Positions 1 to 10,574 of a DNA stretch of 64,000 nt are shown in pieces. The notes beneath the pieces were generated by a model. It did no database searches and was not told the DNA's origin. It saw only the letters and a program-made list of their open reading frames with translations. Origin of the DNA: Sipunculus nudus. Its lineage: Eukaryota; Annelida; Sipuncula; Golfingiida; Sipunculidae. Made by a program: the position numbers and the translations under genes. Each line of letters begins with the position of its first letter. Within the stretch, counting starts at the first letter, position 1. The stretch is taken from contig CM049320.1 of NCBI GenBank assembly GCA_026874595.1, positions 33,764,214 through 33,828,213 of the forward strand, written 5' to 3'.

Positions 1-1921
1 TGCTTACAAACAAATTTTGTTAAAAGCATTTGGAAATAAGTATAAATCCAAAGGAATCTGCTGCTATGAGCACAATGTGAACCCGCCTTGTAAGGGAGGT
101 ACTTTCCAGTGACTCTTAACATAATAAAGTTAAAGACCCTTGGGCTCACATCTACTTGGCTCTACGGTCTATGCTAGTTATGAATCAAACCACAGGATGC
201 CAATTATTGCCCGAGGTCAATTAAAATATATAGATATACATGTGTCGGGCACAGGTGCTGACTGATACACATTCCAGACGGCACAGAATGAGGTGGTCTA
301 TGCATGGTTCCTCTGATTGTGTACATTAATACTAAGTTTCTTGTTTCATGTACAGTAGGCACCGAGAGACACACACACCAAAACACTTTCGGCAGTACGC
401 TGCTTATACTGCCATTATGAAGTCATTAACTTAATAAAGACTTATAAAGCATAAATGAAACATGTCTGCCTCTGTGATTGTTAAAAGTGTTCTGAAATGA
501 AATTATGAAATGTTTTCTATTCACAAGCCTATTAAAAATATAGATGTAGGTATGCTGTATCTGGCACCAATAGAAAATACACTGTATTTTTAGTGGCATA
601 ACCAACACATAGCTGTCAAGTGAAACACTATGTCACAAGTCATTTAAAAAAAATATATCGCTCCTCATTAGATAGTGATATGGTGAGTTCTTGGGCTCGG
701 CAAGGATTATATTAGTGCATGGGCAGAAACAGAATTTTATAAATGACACCTTTTTCCCGCAAGACTTTACATAATTTGAGAAAAAAATATAAAAATATGT
801 AAGGTATGAATTATGGAATAATATATATTCATTTTAATTAATGCTCAACACTTCACCAGCTCCACACCTTTTAACTCAGGTTAGTTCCTTCAAAATTCTT
901 TATAAATCGAATATGAAAAGTAATGTGTCATATACTAAAACTTCATATTTGTTATGAAAAAAGAGTTAAAATATACTGACGGCGTGTCCTACAGCTGTGT
1001 GACATAAACTGCATTGACAAACAATGGAAACGGTGACACAAGAATAGTGTAAGCATGAGTTAAATATTCTTTAAATTGCAGTGGGTCTAGGCTGGTCATG
1101 TGGGGATATATCTATAATTGTTTCGCAACCATGTAATTTAAGGGCCTTAAAGATATCCACAGATGCCATCTTAGAGGGCCTCAAGTAAAAATGAGATAAA
1201 ATGATGACATTAAGTTTTGGTAATATGAAATGTAAGCCCCTTCAACCAATTGAGACATACCAATGTATCTATTATCTATAAACCAGTAAGGGGATCAATG
1301 CTTGGCTGGTAAAAACTATATGCAGATCTTTGCTAAATGTCACCATCAAGTTAAATATGTTGGTAGTCTTCTATCATTATTTATTTATGTTATTTATTTA
1401 TTTTAATAAAGTACAATTAATTGCATGTGTATGGACACAGATTTTGTGAAACAGCACAGTATTTTAAAATATCTTGACACGTACATAATAAAGGTAAGGC
1501 AAAACCAAATGAGGGCATGGACCATGTAAAAATGATATTTTAATATGTGCCTTTATAAATTGATACAGATCATTAAAAATCATTGTTCTATAATGGTTGT
1601 TCATTTACTTAATTCTATGAACAAATATAACAAACAGCAGACCAAACCAGGAACATATGAACACACAATCACAAAGAGTCCCTCGTCCAGATGTATGAAT
1701 TAATTAGTAATTTCCACTGTTTCTTTCTACCTGGATCACTTATGAAAAAAAATGAAAAATCAAATCTGATGTCCAATTAGTAAATGAGTAGCATGAAGGA
1801 ACAGAATTGGCTGTGACACGACCTGCCTTGCTGAGCTAAACTGTATCAGCACATGTGTTACTGCTGTGACAAGTGAGCACGTGTCTTTGTTATTCCCCAT
1901 TGGCCTCGCTTTGGCCTCTAG
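1..1921. mobile_element. ~2.0-kb inverted-repeat element, left end outside window
   Basis: The right end, about 1873-1921, is an imperfect inverted copy of the left end seen complete at 19229 and 43173. On the reverse strand it reads CTAG, AAAGCGAGGC, TGGGGAATAACA, then CACGTGCTCACT. The left end lies before the window. The interior is AT-rich and holds no recognisable protein; short open frames at 204-386 and 426-608 (- strand) resemble nothing I know. The element is probably a non-autonomous DNA transposon. Confidence 0.5.
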
Positions 1922-3089
1922 TATGTGTGGCATGCATAGAATTTGAGTCCCCTATGTTGTATTTACATAAGAGGAAAAACCAAATAATGTTATCTTTAAA
2001 TAGGGAATTACCAAGAAGTACATTATTTTCACACAATGCCTCAAGACAAAGATACTATAAGATTCTTGTCAAATACGTTGGACAATATCACATAACCAGT
2101 ATAAGTATTATACTGTTTCTGTGTTTTTTTTTACATAAATGTACACTTATCATTATATATTTAACCCCATTTCATTAATCAGTAGATATTTACTGATATA
2201 TCTTGCATCAATTTATATTGCAAATATTTTGATTTTGAAGCAATGCATATTTAAAAAGGAAGTAAAATATTCTGCCCGAATCTATCATATCAGTGTTTTC
2301 ACAATATTTTGATATCCTTGGTGTTCTGCGTTTAACTTGTGAAATTGCCACAATTCACTAAACAATCGTTTAGAATTACACAAATTAATTGGCACACTCC
2401 ATCCCTTCTCTGGTATATAGTTCATTTTAGGAATCTTTAGATACGTCGAAGTAAGTGATATCCCTCTTTTTACATGCAAGTTTCACCCTTTCAACAACAG
2501 CTCTCCATCTCAGATATTCTAGCTGTTTAACACCTTAAATTTGCCATATATTGAAAGAAATTGTTTTCCCATTGATGTAAACAAAAGCTTTTACATAATC
2601 ATCCTGATTACAGACTTTTACTGAAATATTCAACACTTTCGGTGCCAATATTACTATTAAACCATACAATTTGATCATATATTGGTTGGTGCACATGATG
2701 ATCTGGGATAGCTTTCTTGCTGATATAAGACTAGAGGTGCACGTACCCCTTTCGCTCTAGTCCTCTGAAGCGTTACTGGCCAAGTCCGACCTGTGAAGGA
2801 AAAAGCTTAATATGTAGTCTCGTGATTTTTTTTAAACAAGGACATGGCGCTGTCGCCGATTGTAAAACCTAACTGAAATAAGTGACCTCTGAGTTGGCCC
2901 ATGCTTTCGTCGTATTGTGGTTTCATGATATTGTAAATGATCAATATAATACTTGTATTATTTTGGACATTTTGTTTGTAACATCACTCAACCAAGACAC
3001 TAATGAACACGTTCCTGTGGCCATTTTGCTAACTTTCATTTAATGCTTTTGACCAAAATTATTATATTAATATTATATATTTTTTTCAG
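1922..3089. other. AT-rich non-coding stretch (likely intron) before ankyrin exon 1
   Basis: No gene, known repeat or RNA recognised. A 64-codon open frame on the - strand (2285-2479) is kept in all three units, but so is the surrounding non-coding DNA, so that is not evidence of selection. The last bases (tattatatatttttttcag) form a polypyrimidine tract and 3' splice site for the exon at 3090. Equivalent stretches are 21264-22431 and 45207-46375. Confidence 0.5.
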
Positions 3090-3188
3090 GGTAGAGACAC
3101 ACCACTGCACTTGGCGGTCAAATGGAATGACTTGTCATTGGTAAAAATGCTTCTAGATGCTGATGCAGATGTGAATGCGAAAGACAAA
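3090..3188 (+). CDS. Ankyrin-repeat exon type 1 (unit 1), one 33-residue repeat
   Basis: The exon is exactly 99 bp, bounded by ttttttcag at the 3' splice site and gtgagt at the 5' splice site, phase 0 at both ends. It reads G-R-D-TPLHLA, then ..SLVKMLLDADADVNAKDK. This is the ankyrin consensus: TPLHLA opens helix 1, V-x-x-LL lies in helix 2, and the A-D-V-N-A turn closes the repeat. Ankyrin repeats stack as helix pairs and bind other proteins; the identity of the host protein cannot be told from one repeat. There is no start or stop codon, so this is an internal exon. The next exon is about 5.4 kb downstream at 8621. Only about half of the residues match exon type 2, so the two types diverged long before the macro-unit duplicated. 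Confidence 0.88.
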
Positions 3189-3773
3189 GTGAGTAATTGT
3201 CATTTCAAAAACATTTGAGCTACTTTAAAGCAAACCTGATCCCATGTCCCAAAACCCTATACCGAGTTCTGAACTTTGCTTATCAAAAGTTTTATGGTAA
3301 TTAGCCAAATTAACTTTTTTACTTTATTCCAATTCCAACCACAATCACCTTGTTTATTATTCTTGATCATGGAGAGTCATTAAATTCTAAACAAACGAAA
3401 CGGCATTACTGTATGTTTACTTTCTCATAATTTTATCTCATTTTTTAGTAAAATTATTATTTGCACGTCTTGCATTTTACCCGACATTTTACCTGTGGCT
3501 TTTTTAATTGGTATCGTTCGTTATTAGGTCATCACATAAAAAAACATGACTTGGTTGTGTACTGCAGTGAAACTTGGTGTTAACAAACAGTTTAAAAACT
3601 GTGACAATTAAATGAAATGCTTAATCGTGCTGTGATATACTGTAACAACACGTCTTAATCGAAATGATATGTATTTTACACAAAAGAGATAGAGTGATAT
3701 AAATATTAAACAATACAATATCGACAATAATAAATTGTAGCAATATCTTCATGGAATTAAGGAATTAGTAATA
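3189..3773. other. Intronic stretch without recognised features
   Basis: AT-rich sequence after ankyrin exon 1, with no known repeat or coding signal. Equivalents are 22531-23115 and 46463-47039; the unit 3 copy has several point differences and one fewer A in an A run near 46804. Confidence 0.4.
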
Positions 3774-4275
3774 TTACAATGAAAGTGTCACGTTTCTGCT
3801 ACCTGGATCATTTACAGCAGGATATGATACATTCTCGTACGTTTGCACAAACCTATCTGTTCTTCCTTTGGAGAATGGATGATATGGAACCCTTAAAATA
3901 TGTTTCATGGCATTACGTTGTATAAAGCTTTGAAAGGTGCCTGCGTTAAACCGTGGCCAACTTTTAGACAAAACCTTGCGCTACACCAATCGAGCAAATA
4001 CACTTCTAAGATTTTGTATTGTCTAGTCAGGTGTTGATGTTTTGTGGAAAAGGGACTCTTTATAGCTACTTCAGTAATAACCAAAAACCTGTTGTCAATG
4101 AACGGACCCGTGAGGTCTGTATGCATCATATGACAGGGTGTTTCAGGAAACCCCCTAGGATGAAATAGTAAAAGCTGACATTTTTTGCAGTCGTTGACAA
4201 CACACACATTCCTTACTTTATCTTCAATGTTATGTTCTTTTACGCCACCAAATATAGCGCCTTGTCGCCAGTGTC
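3774..4275 (-). pseudogene. Ty3/Gypsy-type integrase fragment (unit 1)
   Basis: Reading the - strand from about 4275 there is a remnant of the integrase zinc-binding end (..VNDCKKCQ, a CxxC pair). The DDE core follows: MMHTDLTGPFIDNRFLVI carries the first Asp, and after a frame change SKSWPRFNAGTF..F stands where family members have S-D-N-G-P-x-F. Then PYHPFSKGRTDRFVQT appears where the family has PYHP.S.G.aERfVqT. The second catalytic Asp is lost and the third acidic residue is Asp instead of Glu. At least one frameshift splits the fragment. No LTRs, RT or gag could be found, so it is a dead fragment lodged in the intron. Confidence 0.7.
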
Positions 4276-6614
4276 ATTTTGGAAAACCCTACGTTACCTG
4301 ATTGAATTGTATTAAGCACTATATTTTAGTATATTTTTCAAAATTAATTTACATATCCCCAGTATGTTATCCTGTTTTGAGAATTAATCATTGTGAAAGG
4401 AATTTGACTTTAATACTGGGTCCGATTTTATATCCGACCATTTTGTTCACACCTTAACACTGTTGTCAGCATGGAGCCTAGGCGTTTCCGTCTGTAGGTT
4501 TTTTGTCTCATGTGAAATACAGAACATTGTCCCTTCTCGTGGATTCCGCAGTATAACACAACATTCTTGTCAATATGTCCTCAATCGCATGTGCAGCAGT
4601 TCTTTCGAAACACTCTTTTGTCAGCACAGGCTGACACGAGACCGTTCGATTCGCGTCAGCGTCAAGGAACCTGTCAAGGTTTGTGATCAGTCACAAGTAG
4701 AAATTTACTAGCATTTTTATGGTAATAGATCGTCTTTACACTATACAACAGTAAGAGAGCTGTCTGGGAAATCTGGCTATGATTCCTTTCCGTCTTTGCT
4801 AAGGAGCTTAAAGACCTCACCAGTGGCGATGCAATACTGGCAATAACAATATGCTCTAGTAGCTCACGCTACAACCGCAAGTCTTTTATTTGGTACCACT
4901 TCATTTGGCAGTCAGATCTGTTCGGTTCCATCTTGTTCAGGGGGTCCTAGATGAAAATGCTGTTTTTAATGCGAAAATCAAATTAGTTACAGTCATTTTA
5001 CTTACACAAGCTACTTGTGATACTACAAGCTACTAAAAGATATCTAAACACATCTTCCCCACTGCCATTCCATGCTGCAGTGTCAACAAACACTAACTTA
5101 AGTGTTACATGTGTTACATTTTCCTGTCCTGAGAGGCGCTGATGTCCAGTTTGAGCCATTCAGAAATTATAACCAGGACTCTAACACTAACGCGGTGTTA
5201 ACATTATTATACATCAGTGTAAGCAACAGTGATTACAAATCTATCTACTGTGAAATTTATGATCGCTAAAGCTCCAGTCACCTGAGCTATAGCGATCACT
5301 CTTTATCCGCCCGTCCATTAACAGGGCTCAAATCTTAGCCTTTGGACCGAGGAACTTAATATCCAGAGAGATATATTCAAAACCTCCTTGGACACCTTAA
5401 TATGTATTACTGCGACCTAGGCGTATATAATCTGAGCTATTGAGCCTGTTTTTGCATGGGTTGCCATGATTCTAGTCTTGCATATTGATATTGGACAAAT
5501 TCATAATGCTGGTTGCATCAATTAAACTTTTAACAATGTGTTTTCTTTTTTTGTGACCATTAAATGGCAGCAGTCATATCAATTGCACAAATTTGGTTAT
5601 ATCTATTGTCCTGAAATCTAATGTGTTTATTGATCGTGACTAGTTCTATCATTTGCTGAAGTATATTGGATTTTCCTGTACGTTTTCTAGTTTCACTCAT
5701 TTTGTCTTCAATTTTGAGACAGCAATGGTGGCAGTTTCTCGGGTGTAGTTCGAATCTTTGAATCTGATCGAGACTAACCAAATTACCCTGTACTGTGTTC
5801 TGGGTCACGTTTACATCTGCGCAGCCTACCCCTACTGTCTGTCATGCTCCTTGGTGCGACTGACTTCTGTTCTTTATTAGCCTGTGGACATATATTGTGT
5901 AAATATTACTTCTCGTCGTTTTTCTGGCATACACTGCCTTATATTGAAAACGTCATCTGAATTCATCTGAATGGGAACCACTGCATCTACTGCAGCTGAT
6001 TGTTACTGATGGTTGAGTCGATTTAGAGGTTGTCGTCGAGCATCCGTAATGACATCAGCACCATTGTTTTGGCAATAGTAGCAACGTCCGTGATGAACTC
6101 TGTATTTGTATGGGATGGAGATTTCATAGCCAAGCTGATATCTATTCTTTCTTGAAAATTTAAGCGTGCTCTACAAATGACCGACATCTTTTTTTCTCAT
6201 CTGGCAGTCTCTCAACATGTCCAATTACATCATCGTACTCATATGTGCTCCATAGTTGCTTCAGAACTGCCAAATGCTGGTGAATAGCCTCTTCAGTTTC
6301 CTAGTTTTGGTTTAAACAGTATTAAGTAAATTGTATTAAGGGTGAATAATGATGCGCTACAGCTATTAAAAGAGCCAGAAAGGTGATATCACTCGGGTCA
6401 GCTGGAGCCACAAATTCTCTTCAACAGGGTATAACCAACCACCGTCAGAAGACTGGGTACGTTCTTCTTTTTATTCACATTACTGGCAATACTATATTAG
6501 TCAAGTGGCTCACCGTTCGACGTTAACCCGATTGATGTTTTTTCTCTGACTGACCCATACCTCGAATCTCTGCTCGCTCTGACGTTTTGTTCTAAAAGTG
6601 CCAACTTCTAACAG
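4276..6614. repeat. Non-coding stretch containing an old dispersed repeat (about 5236-5760)
   Basis: From about 5261 there is an AGCTC/CACCTGAGCTATAGCGATCACT motif, a CCGCCCGTCC stretch and ..GCATGGGTTGCCATGATTCT. These parallel 13035-13350 in the LINE unit (GCATGGATTACCATGAATCC, and gacca-ttaaatggcagcagtcat versus gactgtcaaataacagcagttat). This is an old dispersed repeat of a kind I associate with bivalves. The rest (4276-5235 and 5761-6614) gives no recognisable feature; short open frames there look random. Equivalents are 23618-25956 and 47537-49880. Confidence 0.45.
5261..5297. repeat. 14-bp hairpin (GATCGCTAAAGCTC / GAGCTATAGCGATC)
   Basis: The two arms pair over 14 bp with one mismatch around a 9-base loop (cagtcacct). 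In unit 3 (from about 48527) the right arm reads GAGCTAGGGCGATC, which weakens the stem. The motif is also the conserved head of a dispersed repeat that recurs without the left arm near 10493-10530. Confidence 0.5.
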
Positions 6615-6775
6615 ATGTTGTGGTCTAGGGGTAAAGCACAGGACTACACGTAAGTTTAAATCTCAGCTGAGGAGCGTAGAGATTTTTAAGTCCCTGCAAG
6701 GCTCTACGGGCCTGATGGGGAGGAGGTGCCCCATACCTCTGTTTCACTCGCGAAAGGCTGCCTCGCAGATGGTGG
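6615..6775 (+). mobile_element. tRNA-derived SINE-like element (unit 1)
   Basis: TGGTCTAGGGG at 6621-6631 fits the RNA polymerase III A-box consensus (TRGYNNARNGG) exactly. About 20 bases on, AGTTTAAATCT (6653-6663) is a degraded B box. The tRNA-like head is followed by a GC-richer body ending in a G run (6777-6789). The B box is too poor for a working tRNA gene and no cloverleaf can be drawn, so a SINE relic is the better reading. Confidence 0.55.
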
Positions 6776-6825
6776 TGGGGGGGGGGGGGATGGGGGTTGT
6801 CCGACATTCTGAATACAGATTCTGA

Positions 6826-8480
6826 CCCATAATAGGGGAACTTACCCTATAACCCAACCCTGCAAAGATAGAGTCTTTATCGAATTATCGAATAGATAAT
6901 TTATTACCTCCGCCATTGGAGGTGGGAGGGCATTACGTGATTCGCCGTGTGTATGTGCGTGTAAGTGTGTCCCAGGCATATCATCGAATGTTTTGAATGA
7001 ATTTCAGTGAAAATTAGTTGATGTGCCATGGGATTGGCCATGGGGAAAAAGAAGATTTTGTTTTGGGACCGATCGCGGAAATAACTATGCAGAATGTTTC
7101 CCCTGCTTTTTTGTCCTTGATTCTTCCCTGCCCTATGCTCTATTTTCACATTCAATTCCGATCGCACCTAGGAGATGTCCTGTTCACAAAGAAGGAAATA
7201 TACATTATACGCACATTGCTTACCGCGAGTAAGACGCTAAATGAAGCTGTCGAGCTGCGATTTGAGTTCACTTAAATGATGCGCAATAGCCCACTGATGT
7301 AGAATTGATGTAAAACGGTAAACGTTTGACCGGCAAATATTTCATGTAGTGCCTTTCAAAATGTCTCCTGCTACAGAATTGAACAGATCAAAGTTGAGTA
7401 CAACAGCCAAATGCTTCTGAGTAAAAATTTTAAATTACGCAATTATGAAAATTAGGTGATTGTTGCTGGGCTATGTAATAAGGATAGAAAAAAATATGTA
7501 GCGCAATCTGTAACTTAAGCGACCAGTCACATAAAACCATACGATATTCATGGATAGTCTTCTGTGCATGGCTAGATCATGGTGTATTCCTTTCTGCGTA
7601 ACTGAAAAAATATACTCCTCATTTTGCATATCTATGGAGCTCTAAGCATAAAAAGTATTGAATAATATTTTTCTGAAAATGACCAATCAAACGGTTATGA
7701 TCTTTTTGACAGATTATTCATTTTAATTCCATACCAATGAGTTAATGACTTACCAATAACAAACTTTATAATTGTAAAATCATTTTCAATATGAAAGGTT
7801 TCATACTAAATTTCCCAGACACAACGGCTGTTAATATCAAATATTAAGGCATATTTCTTAGCCATAACCATGTCTTTCGCCCGATCTTGATATCAGCTGA
7901 AGTGGTATTTTTAATTGCAACGTTTCTTTTGTTTTGTTGCCCGTAACGTTTTTGAGCAAGCGATCATTTGTTCCTCTTTTGAATCGACAGAGCCACATCA
8001 CTGCTACATACCAAAAAGAACAACACGTTCGTGTGGATAATTAAACAGGTTATTACGCATATATGTTTAAATCAAGTTTGTATTTCCTGTAATTGTCGTT
8101 TTTTTAATATTTAAAGGAATTTGATCAAATATGATGCCACATGTGATTCCACACTATATGTTACTATGAGTCTGACTATAAGTCATCTGAACTGTAGTCA
8201 TGACACTTTGTCCGTCCTCCGTCCGTCCAGCCGGCCGTCCGTTGGACTGGTACATTTTGAAACCGTTCAACCTACGAATCCAAAATTCAACATTTAGTTA
8301 GATATCCGTCTGTTCTCCCAACAAACCTGGAAGTGGTCCACTGCGACTTCGTTTTTTTTAGATAGAAAGGAAAATCTCCATTTTCCAGTGAAAACCCTTT
8401 ATTACACTTCATAATTGTGCGAAATTGAAACCACTGGTGTTAATATAATCATATTTGGATTTAATCATTCTTGAATAAAA
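6826..8480. repeat. Block P1 (unit 1), paralogue of P2
   Basis: Runs parallel to 8775-10330. Matching stretches in order are acccaaccctgcaaagatag..ctttatcg, the TTATTACCTCCGCC..GGAGGTGGGAGG element, acggtaaacg.ttgaccggcaaat, ggctatgtaa..gatag, atttcccagacacaacggctgttaat, and the CCGTCCTCCGTCCGTCC stretch near 8216. P1 holds about 250 bp (around 7540-7740) that P2 lacks. The first 400 bp is a dispersed TTACCTCCGCC-type repeat. Open frames here (for example 7018-7275, 6904-7167) lie on both strands over the same repeat and are not genes. Confidence 0.75.
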
Positions 8481-8620
8481 TTCCTCTGTACATGCCAGCA
8501 TTGGAAGGCAGATTGGCTCCGATTGGAACATTAAAAAGCTAGGTGCGGCACACATGTTTTATCCACCACCAAGATCACAAAATTTGTACGATTACAACAG
8601 ATAGTGCTTTTTATTTTCAG

Positions 8621-8719
8621 AATGAAGACACACCACTACACTTGGCCATAAAAGTCCGTGGTTTCCAGATTGCTGAGAAGCTCGTTGATTGCAATGCAGA
8701 TGTGAACGCAAAAAATCAG
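8621..8719 (+). CDS. Ankyrin-repeat exon type 2 (unit 1), one 33-residue repeat
   Basis: A 99-bp exon, phase 0 on both sides, preceded by ctttttattttcag and followed by gtaagc. It reads N-E-D-TPLHLA-I-K, then ..IAEKLVDCNADVNAKNQ, a complete ankyrin repeat in which Asn replaces the usual Gly at repeat position 1. Splicing to exon type 1 upstream, or to unit 2 exon 1 downstream at 22432, would keep frame and repeat register. The open frame running through it continues past the donor into intron, so the exon borders come from the splice sites and the 33-residue periodicity. Confidence 0.88.
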
Positions 8720-8774
8720 GTAAGCTATTGCCAATTTATTAAAATATTTGAGTTATTTAAACAGATTCTGGCCA

Positions 8775-10330
8775 ATTAGTGGGAAACTGACCCTATAACA
8801 CAACCCTGCAAAGATAGCATCTTTATCGAATAGATAATTTATTACCTCCGCCTTTGAAGGTGGGAGGGCATTACATGATTCGCCGTGTGTATGTGCGTGT
8901 ATGTGTGTCCCAGGCATATCCTCGAATGTTTTGAATGAATTTCAGTGAAACTAAGTTGATGTCCCATGGGTTTGGCCATGGGGAGAAAAATTTCTTTTGG
9001 GACCGATCGCGGAAATAACTTTGCAGAATGTATCCCTTGCTTTCTCGTGTGTTTTTCCAAAAATCCTTGATTCCTCCTTGCCCTATGCCCTATTTTCACA
9101 TTCACTTCCATTCACACCTTGGAGGTGTCCTCCGCACAAGGAAGGAAATGTTCCTTATACGCACATTGCTAAACGCGAGTAAGAAGCTAAAAGAATCAAG
9201 CTATCGAGCTGCGATTTTAGTTCAATTAAATGATGCGCAATAGCCCACTGATGTAGAACTGATGTAGAACGGTAAACGCTTGACCGGCAAATATTTCATT
9301 TAGTGCCTTTCAAATGTCTCCTGGTACAGAATTCAACAGATCAAAGTTGGGTATAAAAGCCAAATGCTTCTGAGAAAAAAATATAAATGACTCCATTATG
9401 AAAATGAGGTGATTCCTGGGCTATGTATTAAAGATAGAAGAAAAATATGTAGCGCAATCTGTAACATAAGCAAACGGTCATATATAACCATACATTATTC
9501 ATTCAATACGAAATATATTTAATTCCATATCAATGACTTAATGATACAAAGGAAAAACTTATAATTGTAAATTTATATTCAATATGAAAGGTTTCGTTCT
9601 AAATTTCCCAGACACAACGGCTGTTAATATTAAATGTTAAGGCATATTTCTTAGCCATAACAATGTCTTCCACCCGATCGTGATATCAGCTGAAATGCAA
9701 TTTTTAATTACAATGTTTGTTTTGTTTTGTTGCCCGTTTACTTTTTTGGCTATCTATCCTTTGTCTCTCTTTCGAATCGACAGAGCCGCATCACTGCTAC
9801 ATAACAACAAGAACAACAAGTTCGTGTGGATAATTAAACAGCTTACCACGCATATATGTTTTAATCCAATTTTGTATTTCATGTAATTCTCTATTCTTTT
9901 CAATATATAGAGAAATTATGGCAAATGTGATGCCACGTGTGATGCCACACTCCTTAATTATCCTTTGCTTTACCAGTAATATAAGATTCATATTCACGCA
10001 CTGCCGATTCTTTAGCTTAGCTGACATACGTCATCTGATCTGTGGTCATAACCCTTGTCCGTCCTCCGTCCGTCCGGCCGACCGTCCGTTGGACTGGGAC
10101 TTTTGAAACCGTTGGACCTACGAATCCAAAATGCTGCAAATAGTTTCTGCCAAATCCGTATTTACTCCGAACAAACCTGAAACTGGCTCACTGCGACTTC
10201 GTTCCTTTGGGATAGTAAGGAAAATCTCAATTTTCCAGTTAAAAAACCAACTCTCCAATATTGAAACCACTGGTGTTAATATATTCATATTTAAATTAGT
10301 CATTCTTGAATATATTTTCTCTGTATATGC
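8775..10330. repeat. Block P2 (unit 1), paralogue of P1
   Basis: Starts just after ankyrin exon 2 and runs into the head of LINE unit A: its last part (from about 9909) is also the head of the 4.6-kb unit. Two copies of P flank exon 2, so P is a ready substrate for unequal exchange. The CGTCCGTCC run (about 10060-10090) is followed by gaaaccgttggacctacgaatccaaa, shared by P1, P2 and the head of unit B. Confidence 0.75.
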
Positions 10331-10574
10331 GATTAATTAGCTTTAGACTTTTCCCCCCACTTTTATCACTTTATTTAATCAAGATACCGGATATCAGATC
10401 AGAATGTTGTATTTTTTTTAAGTTATTAGCATAACTGTAAAATAATTACCTTGACTTTTACAAAACTTTGACCATGGCATATTTTTTTAGCTCATCTGAC
10501 TGAAAGTCATCTGAGCTATAGCGATTATTCTTTGTCCGTCGTCTGTTTCTCCATTCGATTTCAGGGCAAAAATC

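Noticed and set aside
1873-2178. 101-codon open frame near a splice-like context
   Set aside because: It starts inside the right arm of the 2-kb inverted-repeat element and has no family resemblance; its presence in all units follows from DNA duplication.
3774-4275. Complete LTR retrotransposon around the integrase fragment
   Set aside because: No flanking LTR pair, primer binding site, gag or RT found on either side.
4681-4706. Possible RNase H remnant (LLVTDHK on the - strand) upstream of the integrase fragment
   Set aside because: The position would suit a Gypsy element, but the match is seven residues, followed by a stop, with no reverse transcriptase further upstream; too short to claim.
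6615-6690. Possible tRNA gene (perfect A box)
   Set aside because: The B box (AGTTTAAATCT) lacks the GGTTCGAATCC core and no cloverleaf can be folded; a SINE head explains it.
6625-7275. Several overlapping open frames on both strands
   Set aside because: They overlie the SINE-like element and the TTACCTCCGCC repeat; frames on opposite strands cannot all be genes and none has a motif.
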